Shown one piece after another: positions 46,598 through 59,220 of a stretch of 64,000 nt of DNA. The first letter of the stretch is position 1. Each line of letters opens with the position of its first letter. The translations under genes were made by a program, and so were the position numbers. The notes under the pieces are model-generated. The model worked only from the letters and a program-made list of their open reading frames with translations, ran no database searches and was not told the origin of the DNA. The stretch comes from Cyclaneusma minus (taxonomy: Eukaryota > Ascomycota > Leotiomycetes > Marthamycetales > Marthamycetaceae), in NCBI GenBank assembly GCA_037179335.1, contig JAKZHN010000001.1, positions 930,001 through 994,000 on the forward strand. The letters run 5' to 3'.

Positions 46598-49500
46598 ATG
46601 GCGCAACTTCCAGACCCTACCGTCGACCTCGATTGGTCGGGCTACGTCGGTTCTATCCAGGAAATCTTCAAATCGAACGCTGAGAAGCATCCTGATCGGG
46701 TGTGCGTTGTGGAAACCAAGAGCTCTGAAGCTGAGCAGAGGGAATTCACCTATCGTCAGATCTACGAAGCTTCCAATGTGTTGGCTCATTATCTGCATGA
46801 TAATGGGGTGGGGAATGGGGATGTGGTTATGATTTGGGCTCATCGGAGTGTGGATTTGGTGGTCAGCATTATGGGCACGCTGGTAAGTGAAGATACTTGT
46901 GAGAATTCATTGATACAGTAGGTGGAAAAAAAGTCTGAATACGGCCTACAGTCTCCGCTGGATTGCAAATATTCCAAATAATTAGGAATATTCCCAGCAA
47001 CTAGGAATATTCCAGGTGCTTTGGAATATTTCTAGTAATTTGGAATATTTCAAGTAATTTGGAATATTTCAAGTTATTGGGAATATTTCTGGTTATTTGG
47101 GATATTTACAATTATTCGGAGACTGTAGACCGTATTCAGACTTTTTCCCTCCCACTGTAGAATCCTTGCCATTGGACATTGAATTTCTGCCCATTGCATG
47201 TACTGACTTTGGAACTATACTGCAGGCTTCCGGAGCGACAATGAGTATCCTCGATCCAGCGTACCCACCAGCGCGACAACAGATTTACCTCGAAGTCTCA
47301 CAGCCGACCGCATTGGTCCAAATTGCAAGAGCTACGGATGAGGCGGGTCCACTGGCTCCAGTTGTGCGAAGCTACATCGATGGAGAACTCAAGCTCAAGG
47401 CTGAGGTCCCTTCGTTACGTATTGGCGACGATGGTGCTTTATCTGGAGGAGAAGTTGACGGCAAGGATGTGTTTGCCCAAGTCCGAACCAAGGCTTCCTC
47501 GCAGCCACCTGTCTTGGTGGGCCCCGATAGTGCGCCGACTCTGTCTTTTACCTCGGGAAGTGAAGGCAGACCCAAGGGGGTTGAAGGCCGTCATTTCAGT
47601 TTGGCATACTACTTCGGCTGGATGGCTGAGCGTTTCGGGCTCAGTTCTGAAAGTCGATTTACCATGCTCTCGGGCATTGCGCATGATCCCATTCAACGAG
47701 ATATCTTCACACCTCTGTTCCTCGGAGCTCAATTACTGGTTCCCTCGAGGGAAGACATTCAGCACGAGAGACTGGCCGAATGGATGCGTGAGCACAAGCC
47801 GACTGTGACTCATTTGACTCCTGCTATGGGTCAAATTCTGGTTGGTGGAGCCTCAGCAGAATTCCCGTCCTTGGACCGGGCCTTCTTCGTAGGCGATGTC
47901 CTTACAACAAGAGACTGCAAGGCTTTGCGAACGCTCGCAAGGAATGTCAACATTGTCAATATGTACGGCACCACGGAGACACAGCGAGCTGTGAGTTACT
48001 ATGAGATACCCTCGGCGGCGAAGGACCCGAACTACTTGGATAAACTTAAGGCGACCGTTCCAGCCGGCAGAGGTATGAAGAATGTCCAGCTTCTCGTCTT
48101 GAAGAAGAACGAGAAGGAACAAACCGAACTTTGCGGCGTAGGAGAGCAGGGAGAAATCTATGTCCGCGCCGGTGGCCTTGCTGAGGGATACAGAGGAGAC
48201 GCGGCAAAGAACGCCGAGAAATTCCTCATGAACCCGTTCGTGGACAACCAGGAGTGGGTTCAAGCTGATCAGAAGAAGAGCAAGGACGAGCCGTGGCGCA
48301 AGTACTACAAGGGACCCCGAGATAGGCTTTATCGAACTGGGGACTTGGGTAAGTACCTGGAGTCTGGAGATGTGGAATGCACAGGCCGTGCAGACAACCA
48401 AGTCAAGATCCGTGGCTATCGAATCGAACTGGACGACGTCAACAGCAATCTGAGCCAAAGCCCTCTAATCCTGGACTGCAAAACATACGTCCAGAGAGAT
48501 AGGAATGAGGAACAAAGACTTGTCAGCTACATTGTGCCAGATCTCAAGGAGTGGGCTCTGTGGCTCAAGGCCCGAGATCTGGAGGACGTCGAGGAAGAGG
48601 GCACCGAAATTGGTCGCTGTAGGGTCTACTCCAAGAAGTTCAGAAGGATGCAGGAGGCGGTACGAGACCACATAAAGGGCCGTGTTCCTGATTACGCTGT
48701 TCCAACCAGCTTCATCGTCTTACAAAAGCTGCCCCTCAACCCCAACGGAAAAGTCGACAAGCCAAGTCTCCCGTTCCCAGATATCGTCGAACAAACTGCA
48801 GAGGCTTCGAGTGAGGATCTGGAAAGATGGGAGTCGCTGTCTGAGACGGAACGATTTGTTGCCACTAAGTGGGCTGAAATAATTCCCGGTCTGAATCCCA
48901 AGACTGTCACCCCTGAGAATGAGTTCTTCGACGTTGGTGGACACAGTATCCTGGCTCAGCAGATGCTGTTGGTGATTCGCAAAGAAACCGGCGCAACTAT
49001 TTCTATCAACACTCTCTACCAGTACCCAAGTCTGGCCGGCTTCAGCGCTCAGGTCGACAAGAAACTCAACCCGACGAATGGTGATGGTAATGCGGCGGAA
49101 GAGGAGGGAGATTCAGAATACGCTCGATCCCTGGATGAGCTGCTCAAGACGTTACCGGCTACTTACCTAACAGCCAATCCAGCCGCAGTCCGGGGTCAAA
49201 CTCACCCCACCGTCTTCCTTACTGGCGCGACTGGATTTCTCGGATCTTATCTCATCAAAGACATTCTATCACGAACCTATCGGTCCGTCCGACTGATTGC
49301 TCATGTGCGAGGTGCCAAGGACGAAGCTACTGCACTTGAGCGATTACGCCGATCTCTCCAAGGTTATGGCTTGTGGAATGACGAATGGTCGAGCCGACTG
49401 AGCTGCGTTGTTGGAGATCTGGCCAGGCCACAGCTAGGTATCGATCAAGAGGCGTGGCAGAGACTGGCGGATGAAGTCGACGTCGTGATTCACAATGGCG

Positions 49501-50477
49501 CTACTGTTCATTGGGTCAAGCGATACAAGGACATGATGACCGCAAATGTTCTTTCCACGATTGATGCCATGCGGCTCTGTAATGAAGGAAAGCCCAAGCT
49601 TTTCACATTTGTGAGCTCTACAAGTACTCTCGACACCGAATACTACATCAACCTTTCAGCCTCTCAGGTATCATCTGCCAAGGGTCGGATTATGGAGGAC
49701 GATGACATGCAAGGTAGTAGGACAGGTCTCGGCACCGGTTACGGTCAGACGAAGTGGGTTTCCGAGCAGCTTGTTCGCGAGGCCGGAAGAAGGGGTCTTC
49801 GAGGTTCTGTCATCCGCCCAGGATATATCTTGGGTGACAACGAGACTGGTGTCTGCAACACTGACGATTTCTTGATCCGTATCCTCAAGGGTTGCATACA
49901 ACTAGGCAGCCGCCCTGACATTATCAACACCGTCAACTCAGTTCCTGTCAACCATGTTGCTCGAGTCGTCGTTGCCGCAGCTTTGAACCCCTTACCGAAT
50001 GGCGCCCACGTAGTCCACGTCACAGGACACCCTCGTTTAACAATGGACGATTATCTGGCGTCACTCGAGTACTACGGCCACAAGACCCCCGAAGTACCCT
50101 ACAGTGAATGGAAGGACGAGCTGGAGAAGTACGTCTCGGCCGGTGGCAACGAGAAAGATCAAGAGCAGCACGCTCTCATGCCGCTGTTTCATTTCTGCGT
50201 CAATGATCTGCCGGCCAACACCAGAGCTCCAGAGCTGAACGACCGAAATGCTAAGGCGGTTTTGAAGGAAGATGGCGAGCAATGGACAGGAACAGATGAG
50301 AGTGCTGGATGTGGCATTACGAGGGAAGACGTTGGGAGGTTCCTGCGCTATTTGGCAGAGATTGGATTCGTGAGCTGGCCGGAGGGTAGAGGAAGGCCGT
50401 TGCCAGATATCAAGTTGACTAAGGAGCAGCTTAAGGCTGTCGGGGCAATCGGTGGTCGTGGAGGCGCTTCCAATTGA
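46598..50477 (+). CDS. LYS2: L-2-aminoadipate reductase, lysine biosynthesis
   Basis: Two exons, 46598-46882 and 47226-50477; 1178 residues, normal for the family. The enzyme activates alpha-aminoadipate as an adenylate, loads it on a phosphopantetheine arm and reduces it with NADPH to the semialdehyde. Domains in order: adenylation (FTSGSEGRPKG, later YRTGDLGKY and NPNGKVDKPS near residue 600), carrier domain (FFDVGGHSILAQQM, phosphopantetheine Ser about residue 668), and thioester reductase (VFLTGATGFLGSY about residue 758; YGQTK about residue 933). Intron 1 (donor GTAAGT at 46883, acceptor TGCAG ending at 47225) contains a MITE. The exons join as IMGTL to ASGATMSILDPAYPP, the expected adenylation-domain sequence. 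Confidence 0.96.
46916..47157. mobile_element. Tc1/mariner-type MITE inside LYS2 intron 1, 242 bp
   Basis: TA duplications flank it (46914-46915 and 47158-47159). The inverted repeats extend over about 43 bp; the right end reads CAGTGGGAGGGAAAAAGTCT inward and the left end CAGTAGGTGGAAAAAAAGTC. Both continue through GAATACGG and CTACAGTCTCCG. The interior is a series of degenerate repeats around GGAATATTCC. The frame accidentally stays open from 47097 through the element into exon 2. The termini recall the impala group of Tc1/mariner from Fusarium (from memory). Confidence 0.88.
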
Positions 50478-50721
50478 GCAACTTCAATGGGTGAAAGGGG
50501 CGTAACGGGGAGTTCCTCGAGGTTCTGAGATACGGATGGGACGGGATGAGAAGCACGGCTTTTTAAAAGTTACCAACATGTTTATATTAGATTGCAGTCA
50601 GCTCTTGCTGATGTGTGTTCATCGCTATGGTTTTGAAACGTCCAAAACCAAGAACCCATCCAGTACTATCTCTATTCCTTCTCTTTGGCAAATTGACTGA
50701 TCGAAGTTCTTCCCATAGGTA
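50478..50721. other. LYS2 3' flank
   Basis: About 240 bp between the LYS2 stop and the next MITE. No recognisable feature. Confidence 0.4.
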
Positions 50722-50970
50722 CAGTGGGACGAAAAAGTCTGAGTACGGTCTACAGTCTCCGAATGATTGTGAATATCCCGAATAACCAGGAATATTCCCA
50801 ATAACTAGGAATATTCCAAGTGCTTTGGAATATCCCAAGTAATTGGAGACATGCCCAAGTAATTCGGATTTCTGAGCATTCCAAGCAATTGAAAGTATTC
50901 ACAGTGACTGGGAATATTGTCACCCACTGATCAGGATCTCACCTGTATTCAGACTTTATTCATGGCACTG
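50722..50970. mobile_element. Tc1/mariner-type MITE 3' of LYS2, 249 bp
   Basis: Flanked by TA (50720-50721 and 50971-50972). The left end is CAGTGGGACGAAAAAGTCTG, and GTACGGTCTACAGTCTCC follows. The right end (CAGTGCCATGAATAAAGTCT inward) is more diverged. The interior carries the same GGAATATTCC-type repeats as the LYS2 intron copy, so both belong to one family. Confidence 0.82.
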
Positions 50971-53900
50971 TATCAGTAAGTAAGTTACCAGACATCTCTT
51001 CACTGAAAACGATTTTCGCAATCGCTGAGGCACTGATATTACTCATCAAACGCTAAACATCCCATGTCATGGAAAGGCTTTAGGCTTCATCGCTTCAATC
51101 GAACGAGGCAGTCACATATCGAGCACTGAAGTCCTTCTTGACCGCATCTCTGCATCGTTAGTCAGTCCATCACATCATTCTCGACATGAAAAATGCACCT
51201 GCCGGCACTTGGAGAAGGCAGCAACGGCTTGAGGCTCTCAGAGACAAATCAAATATTCTCTAACGACAAGTCACCACTACCACTCACCAAGCCCCCGTGG
51301 CCAGAACGATTTGTCAATCATCCTAGACCTAAAGCCGGCGCAATGCAACCCCCTCGAAAAACCAGCATTATGGAACAGCGGCTCTCTCCCGTCAAGGCGC
51401 AAGCAATGGTCCCAACAACCAGCATGTCGGGTCCGGGAGCACGCACATCACCTTCCCCAAGACGATATCTGTGCATACCTTTCCATCACTCAGATTGCGC
51501 AGTTTCCAGACCGCTTCGCTTTTCAGAAAGATCAGCTTACCCACCGCAGCGGTTGTCCCGCAGTGTAAATTAAACAGCCAACGGGAATGCATGCAAGGAG
51601 CGTGTCGGAGGCCGATTCCCCGCAGTGTGAAGGGCGTGCGTCTGACCCAGGACCGCAGCACTGGGAGCCTTGGAAGTTTGGGAAACTACGTGCCCATGTC
51701 CGCATATGAGAATCTGGCACACCCCCCTTTCTAAGACACAAACTGATTCGGCATTGAGTGAAGCCTGCCGCTCTGGTATTATTGAGAGACAATGCGGAGT
51801 TGAGAGTGTCTAATGAACGGGCTCGCCGGTGCAGGGGGGCCTGGAGAGGTGGATCTTAGCGTTATGTACTTTACCGCTCGTCTGGATGCTCGTTCGTTGG
51901 GATGCGAAGATGGAGTATGCGACGATATGCGGTGTTGCTAAGGCTGTCTTGCTGTGGAATGATAAGAGGTATGCCTCTTTTGAATCACACATGCACCTCG
52001 AAATGACGGCAAGCGACTGCATTCCAAGCATCTCGTGAGTGTCCCCACAGCCACTCTCAGAAACCGGGCCCCTTAACCCTCATTCTTTCGAATTAATAGA
52101 CTGGCTAATACCGAAAGGCCTCGCACACATCATCCTCGGTCCGTCGCACGACAGTGAAGTAATTCCAAGACAAAAACCCTCGGACCCTCCCACACGCAGC
52201 ATCCTGTGTCACAGAACCTGGTAGACCGAAAGTAGAGGCCCCTTGCGAGATCATCGGCCAGCAAATATTCTCATTGGACCTCGGCCTTGTCATTTTGGAC
52301 GAGTCGGTGAGACATCAAGCGCCCATATCGCTGCATCCCGCAAGTTCCCCGTTTCCAAGTCGCAGGTTCGCACGACCCAGAGGCTCGGGAAAGTTGGGGG
52401 AAAAGGGCGTAGGCTCAGGATCGACGAGGAACCCGAGCGCCTTTGCCTTCCGTTACCACGGTGCTGGGACCGCTGTGACCGAGCTGTCGGGTCCAAGAAA
52501 TGCTCCTTCGAGACTTCTGGGAATCCATATCCAGATACTCGGAATGTTCAAGTTCTGTTTTCTGGACTTTGCGAACATCCCCATCTTGTGCTTCCCTGGA
52601 GGGACTTTTGGTGCTAGGAGGCAATACCAGCATTTTTCTTGGCAGAGCAGCAATATTCCAAATCTGGAAATTGGAAAGAGGAGATATGACGCGATACTGA
52701 GGGGGTGTTCAGGGAGCGGAGCTTTCGACCCTTGGATGTCCCGGCCCCCATCAAGGATGGGCAAATGCAAACCGGCCCCTATCAATTTCACACGTACTAT
52801 TACAGACACACCGACAGCAGACCAAGGGGCCCTTTCAAGTTCCGTGCAGCTCGGTATAGCAAACACGAGTTCCGACTTGAGAACAGACCTGCCACTGCGA
52901 GCGCAACGGCTTGACCGTCGACGGTCGATCAACTACCATAAACGCCTGCTCAGTCGAAGCAGTCCCCACCAAGTCAACCAAGATATTGTCCTCGTGTCAT
53001 CCAATAACACTTTTTAATATCGGCGCGTGGCCTATCATCGTTTGTCATGCATCTCAGCATCCTCGTCCGCCATATTGCGCAATACCTGCCTGTCAAATAC
53101 TTATATTGCCACATAGTCGGTACAGTAGTAACACAGCATCACACCCATCCCGAGCGCCTGGAATCTGCGGGGAATGCCAAAACCCAACGGACGGAAGCAG
53201 CAGTGACACATCTTACCAGACCAGCGGAATTTGTCAACCTACGAAAGACACGTGGACGGGCGTTCCGGCGGCTGCTCACATCATACCAAGCCCGCTATTG
53301 GACCTATAATATGGAAAGATGTAACACGGTGTGGTCACATCGTTTGTTCTGCCGGCTGCCTCGTTCCGGGTATGTACACAAGGTCCCTCGGAATCATGCC
53401 TCGCTTCAACTCCTTTCCGATGCCGTGAATTCGCGAAGAGTGCATACGACGGAGTACTCGATTTGGAACCTTGCAGCTTCTGAGATTCGAGAAGAACTAC
53501 TGCATTTGGAATTTTTGGATTGGAGGGAAAAGTGGAGTTTGCTCCACTGTTCTGTGGCTGTAGCAAACATTGTGAAGGCCAAGGGTCTGGAGTATGATCT
53601 ACTCTCTGGGGCAGGGTCATCGTCAACTGTCAACAGTAACACCCCCCACAGCTTCTTTGCTTTTCGCAGTCCTCACTCCTGAGCCCCAGGCTGTGGCTTG
53701 TGACAATTCGCACAGATGTCGCAGTTTGCCATAATTCCGTTCTCGTTTCCGCTTCTGCAAAGCACTGGCCAATTCAATCTCGCTGTGTGTATTTTTGGGA
53801 ATCTGATCTGCACAGGGGCCCCCAAGGGCCAGGGGGCCTCATCGCCAAGATCACTGGCCAGGGCATTCCAGCGACTCCAGGTTTTTCCTGTTGAGGAGCT

Positions 53901-56900
53901 CGTTAGATGACGAGGTTGCATTTTTGATTTCTGTGACAGTTGGTGAACTTCCTTTTTCCTCCTCCCACTTTGTTTGACGTCTGCGATTTCGAGAAAAGGT
54001 GGAGAGAGAGCCTCCACTTCTCGATTGTGATGTGAGGCTGCCGACCAGGAGTACAGGACTCAAAGAGTCAAGGACAAGGTCTCGACTCCAGTCTGGTCTC
54101 GGTGGTGCGATTTTGGAGATCCGGGGTCGGGATCATCAGTTCATCAACCGCAAGCTCCACCAAGACGATCATGCTTGATCTCGCGACATCGCCCTCTCCT
54201 CCTCTCGGCGTTCGTTTCAGACTCTGCCCAATGATTTTCCCATCATGGACTTCTGTTCAAGGGGTTTCGAACAACCAACCAGTCACCAACCGAAATTTCG
54301 GAAAAATTCTTGATGCACTGAGACCGGCACATCAGTTGTCCGCTAAGAACACAGTAACACCAACGATGAATCTTTTAAATTAAAAGCGACATCGTGTTCT
54401 GGCAAAACGCTGCATGCGATGGTGTTGGACATGATGCTGGGCATCGCCGCATCAACAACGTTCGGGTCCAGACTCCAACAAGCCCGAATATGGCGATAGA
54501 TGCGAATCTCCCCTTCCCTTTTGCGATATTTCTCCACAAATTTGGCGCCTCGCCTCATCGCCCCATTTTTCAACGATTGGCAGCTTCACATTTCGCAACA
54601 TTGAAGCTGCTGCTACAGGGAACCAGCATTCCAGGATCCCCACAGCGAAAGACTTGGCATATCTCATGAAACCAGCCTATCGATATATGTTATTGCGACT
54701 TCAATTCGTCCCCTGTTGGAACAAGGTATATTATTGTCTTTCTTTTTCGAAAAGGTCAAAGCGAGTGATTTGCAGGATCTCGCGAACACGATCGACATGC
54801 ACGAAATACCCATCCTTATTCGATCTGCTCATTTCGCATTAAGGACCTGGATCTGCCGTATCCCCACTCTGGAGTTTTGCTTTTTCTTGCCTTAACATTG
54901 CGAACATCATGTCGCCGAACATCAAACATGTTACCTTCGAGAGAACTCGGCGTCTCATCACTTGAATATCCATGAACTATTGTTTCAAGGATCGTCATTT
55001 GCCTTCAAAACCCCAAACTCCACAGACGACCCAGTCGCCCAACCAGGTAATTCGCACGAGACGCCGTGCACCTGGTTGGACTCCTCCATCCTTCGCTCTC
55101 AAACAAAGGAATCCCGCAGTCCGCACCACGAGAACCTTCCTACCTCGTGCCTCCAAAACCACCAACGGCGCTCTGGAATGCTCATGTGGAACCGCATGAA
55201 ACGTCGTTGGACAACACCTAACAACGATCATGCCTGGATCTTCCTCGAGTAGCAATCTAAATCGGTGCCCAGTCTGCCCGATCTTCCCGTCTCTGGCGCC
55301 TGACACTCGGAAGCTTGGGTTTGACCGCGGGAGTACACGAGTTATCGAAGCTTGCGATGTTAGCATAAAGTCAAGATGAGAGGAAGAGCCATGTGTTCGT
55401 GCCAAACCCTCCCGTATATCCATGATCCATAGAGCGCATCACATAAATAGGCTGGGAATAATATGTGATCAGCTTGCGCGATCGGAATGCACGGAGCCTC
55501 TGGAGAGGTCGCAGAATCAGATCCAGACGCCTGGGACCGGCAATCGGCATCACGTCCGCTCTGGCCTGTTCGCAGACTCCTGATAAGCCTCGCCTTGCTC
55601 CCTAACGCATTGACTTGGCAAAGCCGCAGAGTTGCTTATTTCTGGGGGGGACGAACGCCTTTGCAAAATACCCATGGCGGAGTTCACAATGCCCATGACA
55701 GGATTCACGGGATTTGCCAGATGGTGTATAGATTTGGCAATCATGTGTCTGCTTCGGGATGCTGGTGATCAGGGGGTGTGGGGTAAAGCTTCCAAGATCG
55801 TTTCAGAGGATTAGGATTGTTCAGGGTCTGGGGAAGTAAGTTTTGAAACGACAGGCAGTGATGAATGTGGTGAAACGGATATCAGAGATTGCGAATGAGA
55901 AGAGGTGGTGATTGCGAGGAAGGCTCGAGGGCGGGAACTGGAATATGCTGAGGACAAGGCAATTGGATGGGGGCCAGATGCCATGATTTTCATGCTGTGA
56001 CGACGGGGGAATTTGGGGATGGATGCGTGATACAAGGCTGCTGCTTGTGAGGAGGAGTTGGTATCGCCCCGACTTCTGGCAAAGAAGAAGAGGCAGTGAG
56101 AGGAGAACATGACTTTCTGAGATCCTGACCAACGGGTATTGCCATTCCGCGCTTGTTTGAGAGGGTGTTGACATGAATGATGCCTAACCAGGGCTGTCAA
56201 ATAGAGCGAGGTGCTTGAGCATCTAAAATTGGAAATCGACAACTACCGTGCCGTTCCCTCAGGACATTTTCATCAAGACTCGTCCATCCACTGCGTGTAG
56301 TCCTATGGTTGCCGCAAAACACAAGCTCCAATTCTCACTCGCTAGTGACATGCAGGCCGCATTCATTCCACGCGAGCCTGACCCGATGGCCGGGAAAAGG
56401 ATATCGGAGATCTATCTGCCTGCGACCTGCCGCAAAAAGCGAGCCAGAAGGACACCAATAATTGCGCCTTAGGACGCCTTATTGGCATTGCAAGTCCCCC
56501 CGGCTCTTATTCTTCCTCGCCTATGCCCATGGGTGCCCAGGTCACCGGTACGATATGGACGGTTCGTGCGCACGGTCTCGGCGAAAGCCAGCCAGTGGCT
56601 GAAGAGCGCTCGTTACGTTTCTCCCGTTGCGGCACCCCGTGATGGGGGCTGGCCAGGGGCATTGAATCCCGTGTCTTTGGGACGTGCTGCACGAATGTTT
56701 AAGAATAGAATGGTAGCGTGTTTCGAGGGGAATCGTGCCGTACAGTGGAATACTATGGCCGCTGAAAACTGAAAGGTAAGCTGTTTATAACTTTTCCGCG
56801 AATACCGATGTATATCGTGCCGCGGGATGTACCACTCCCGTAGATAGATGAGCTTGAGCCAGAGCCCAAAGGCCTCTGATTCTTGGTTTGTTGCAGTGGT

Positions 56901-57353
56901 GGTGATGGGAGGCCCCTGGTCCCTTGCCTTCATGGTAGAATAGACATGAGAAACAGTATTCGTGCTTTGACAACTTTCTAATCGCGGCTTGCGAGAGAGC
57001 AGGATATCAAAGAATTCGAGGACCTATACTACAACATTAGTCAGGTGCGTTGGATTAGTTACCGTTAAACATAGGATAACATCGAGTATCATATCAAAAC
57101 TTGGAAATAGTGAAACTGAAACCAAGGATCTTGCCGTTGACAGGCCGATAGAGGTTCAAGCCTCAGATCTCGCACAGCAGATCATAGAAGCCGTCGTAAG
57201 AAGGCGGCAGGCACCCCTCCAGGATTGAGAGTAGGCCTAGACACTCAACCGTGAGTCTGTAACACTGCAATCGCTGGTCCACGGGACGGCATGTGGCCGC
57301 CACCAGATTCATTGTCAGCCTCCTGTCCTTCGTATCCCGGGTTCCCATATGGC

Positions 57354-58760
57354 TCATTCCCAAAACAGCCACAGGAGGAACACCAACCTGGCGGCAATAG
57401 GCTCCCAAGTGTTCATGCGCTGGAAGTTGCCGTGATGGAGGTACAGAAGGATTCTGCCTGAGATTATTGATTTGTGGTCGCAATATTGCTGCCAGCCACA
57501 CCATTTCTTCACTTGAATAAATTTGATGCTGTGAGAGTGTGGTACTTGACCGAAGCACCGGGGTGAGTCTTCTCCAATAACGGGCGGAAATGGAGGAGCT
57601 GCCCCTGCTGACACATGGCAAAGTGCGGAGAAGTCAGTGGATAAATAAGCCACAGCCTCCGAAGGCATGAATTCGTAGAGTGTCTCCAAAGGGAAAATCA
57701 AAATACCTCTCATCCATCCGAGCCTCAATCTCGCCGCCTGATATGCTCGACATGTGCCGGTCAAGGCTCCCTGTAGAAGGTAACGTCGCAGACGGACGAT
57801 GAAATGCAACAGAGGATGAATTCGATAAACTGCGAAAGATGAGACGAAAGGCTGTACACGATCGAAGCCACTCAGATATCCCACGAGACGTAGATAAGGG
57901 GATTCAGGGGGGGCGGGTATTGGTGATCCGCTGCCGTCCATGCAGAACGGCGGCCGCGAGGTACATGGCTGCAACACTCGACACTGGACGCCTTTCCAAA
58001 CATTCCAGTACTTGTCGGTATGGTACTCTATCGCACATGGACACAGCGGTGGTCGATTTGGGATATCCGACGAGAGATGGTGGGCAACGATGGCAGCCTC
58101 GCAACCTCCAAGCTCCTCCCTGGGCCACTTGGCATTCTTCGCAAGCTTCGCCCACAGCACAGCATGGCATGAAACGCGTGCAGGCGCTTCACCGCCCGAA
58201 GAACGCAACCCCCACTCTCTGGCCAAACAGGCAGACACAGGGCTCGTGATTAGTGAACAACACCGATTGCGTATCCTCTGCGTCGAATCGGGAGTTCTCA
58301 GAGCTGCCGCCGGCTGTTCTTGAAGAAAACATGCACTGGCCGTGACGTCCCCTGGACCCTGGTTTCTGATAACAGTGGACTCGTGGTAGCCTTGTGCACC
58401 AGCGCACTTTCGCGCTCGATATTTCTCCGCTTTGTGTACAGAGTCACAGAGTGCGAGTCTCGAGCAGCGATTGGCCAGAATGCGAAGGTAGGACAGGTCG
58501 AGCCAATCGCGGCATCGTAATGAGGTGGAGAAGAGGCTCTGCGGAGTCGAGGGGGGCAAGACGAGACGGCCCCCAACAGCTATTGCGCCATGCCGGCCTC
58601 GTGTCGATGAAAGTCGACAGTTCACTCGCTGGTGTGTGCGACCTGTGCGAGGCTCGGGGGGAAGTTGACTGAAGGTGACGAAGAGCCATTTGTGCTTTCG
58701 AAGTGTGGAGAAGTGGTGCGACTTTAGCGCCGGACTCTCCGAAAGGGCGCCAAACCACAA
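57354..58760 (-). CDS. 468-codon orphan open frame, doubtful gene
   Basis: The longest frame in the gene desert starts MWFGALSESPALKSHHFS and runs without a stop to 57354. The product is rich in Arg, Ser, Cys and His spread evenly, has no signal peptide or recognisable domain, and looks like translated non-coding DNA. Shorter frames are open on the opposite strand across 57839-58323. Its length is still surprising for chance. It could be an orphan gene, a fragment of an unannotated gene, or a stop-poor regulatory sequence. Confidence 0.2.
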   Translation of the reverse strand: MWFGALSESPALKSHHFSTLRKHKWLFVTFSQLPPEPRTGRTHQRVNCRLSSTRGRHGAIAVGGRLVLPPSTPQSLFSTSLRCRDWLDLSYLRILANRCSRLALCDSVHKAEKYRARKCAGAQGYHESTVIRNQGPGDVTASACFLQEQPAAALRTPDSTQRIRNRCCSLITSPVSACLAREWGLRSSGGEAPARVSCHAVLWAKLAKNAKWPREELGGCEAAIVAHHLSSDIPNRPPLCPCAIEYHTDKYWNVWKGVQCRVLQPCTSRPPFCMDGSGSPIPAPPESPYLRLVGYLSGFDRVQPFVSSFAVYRIHPLLHFIVRLRRYLLQGALTGTCRAYQAARLRLGWMRGILIFPLETLYEFMPSEAVAYLSTDFSALCHVSAGAAPPFPPVIGEDSPRCFGQVPHSHSIKFIQVKKWCGWQQYCDHKSIISGRILLYLHHGNFQRMNTWEPIAARLVFLLWLFWE

Positions 58761-59004
58761 TGGGCCAAGAAATTAAGTGACCACAGCATGCTCCGTGCTC
58801 AGCGACCCGGGCCCGCTGCTTTGGCAGGGTCGATCCAACGAAAGCTAATCTCAGCCCTATCTGCCGACACCGCAATTTGGAAACTGCGAACAGTCAGGGC
58901 CCGCTCCACCAAGTGGCTGTGTCAATATGTATATTTTGGAAAGTCGATGGATGCCAAACCCGGACATCTATTTGTCGAGGAATCCGAATTGTTGAATTCA
59001 GGCT

Positions 59005-59220
59005 AAGAGATAGAAATACTTGAGATGATTTGAAATACATTATACTATTACTCTATCTAAGTCGGTGAGAAATAGGCACGGATTGAGATTCGGTCATATA
59101 TCGAACTCCGGTTTTATCCAAGTTAATATTGATAATATCACTATCAGGAATGACCCAGACCAGTCACTTATTACTATCAGAACGAAGATAAATGTAAAAT
59201 CATGAGAAATTACTTATGGG
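59005..59220. other. AT-rich island within the gene desert
   Basis: About 215 bp clearly richer in A and T than its surroundings, with ATTATACTATTACTC and similar strings. No terminal repeats recognised. May be a decayed transposon scrap. Confidence 0.35.

Noticed and set aside
47097..47225. Apparent N-terminal extension of LYS2 exon 2
   Set aside because: It reads through the MITE and intron; exon 1 already supplies the proper N-terminus and the splice joins conserved sequence.
52274..53682. Two adjacent plus-strand frames of 247 and 211 codons
   Set aside because: Peptides lack any domain or typical fungal protein composition, and opposite-strand frames overlap them.
57152..57165. B-box-like GGTTCAAGCC
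   Set aside because: The T stem does not pair and no cloverleaf can be built.
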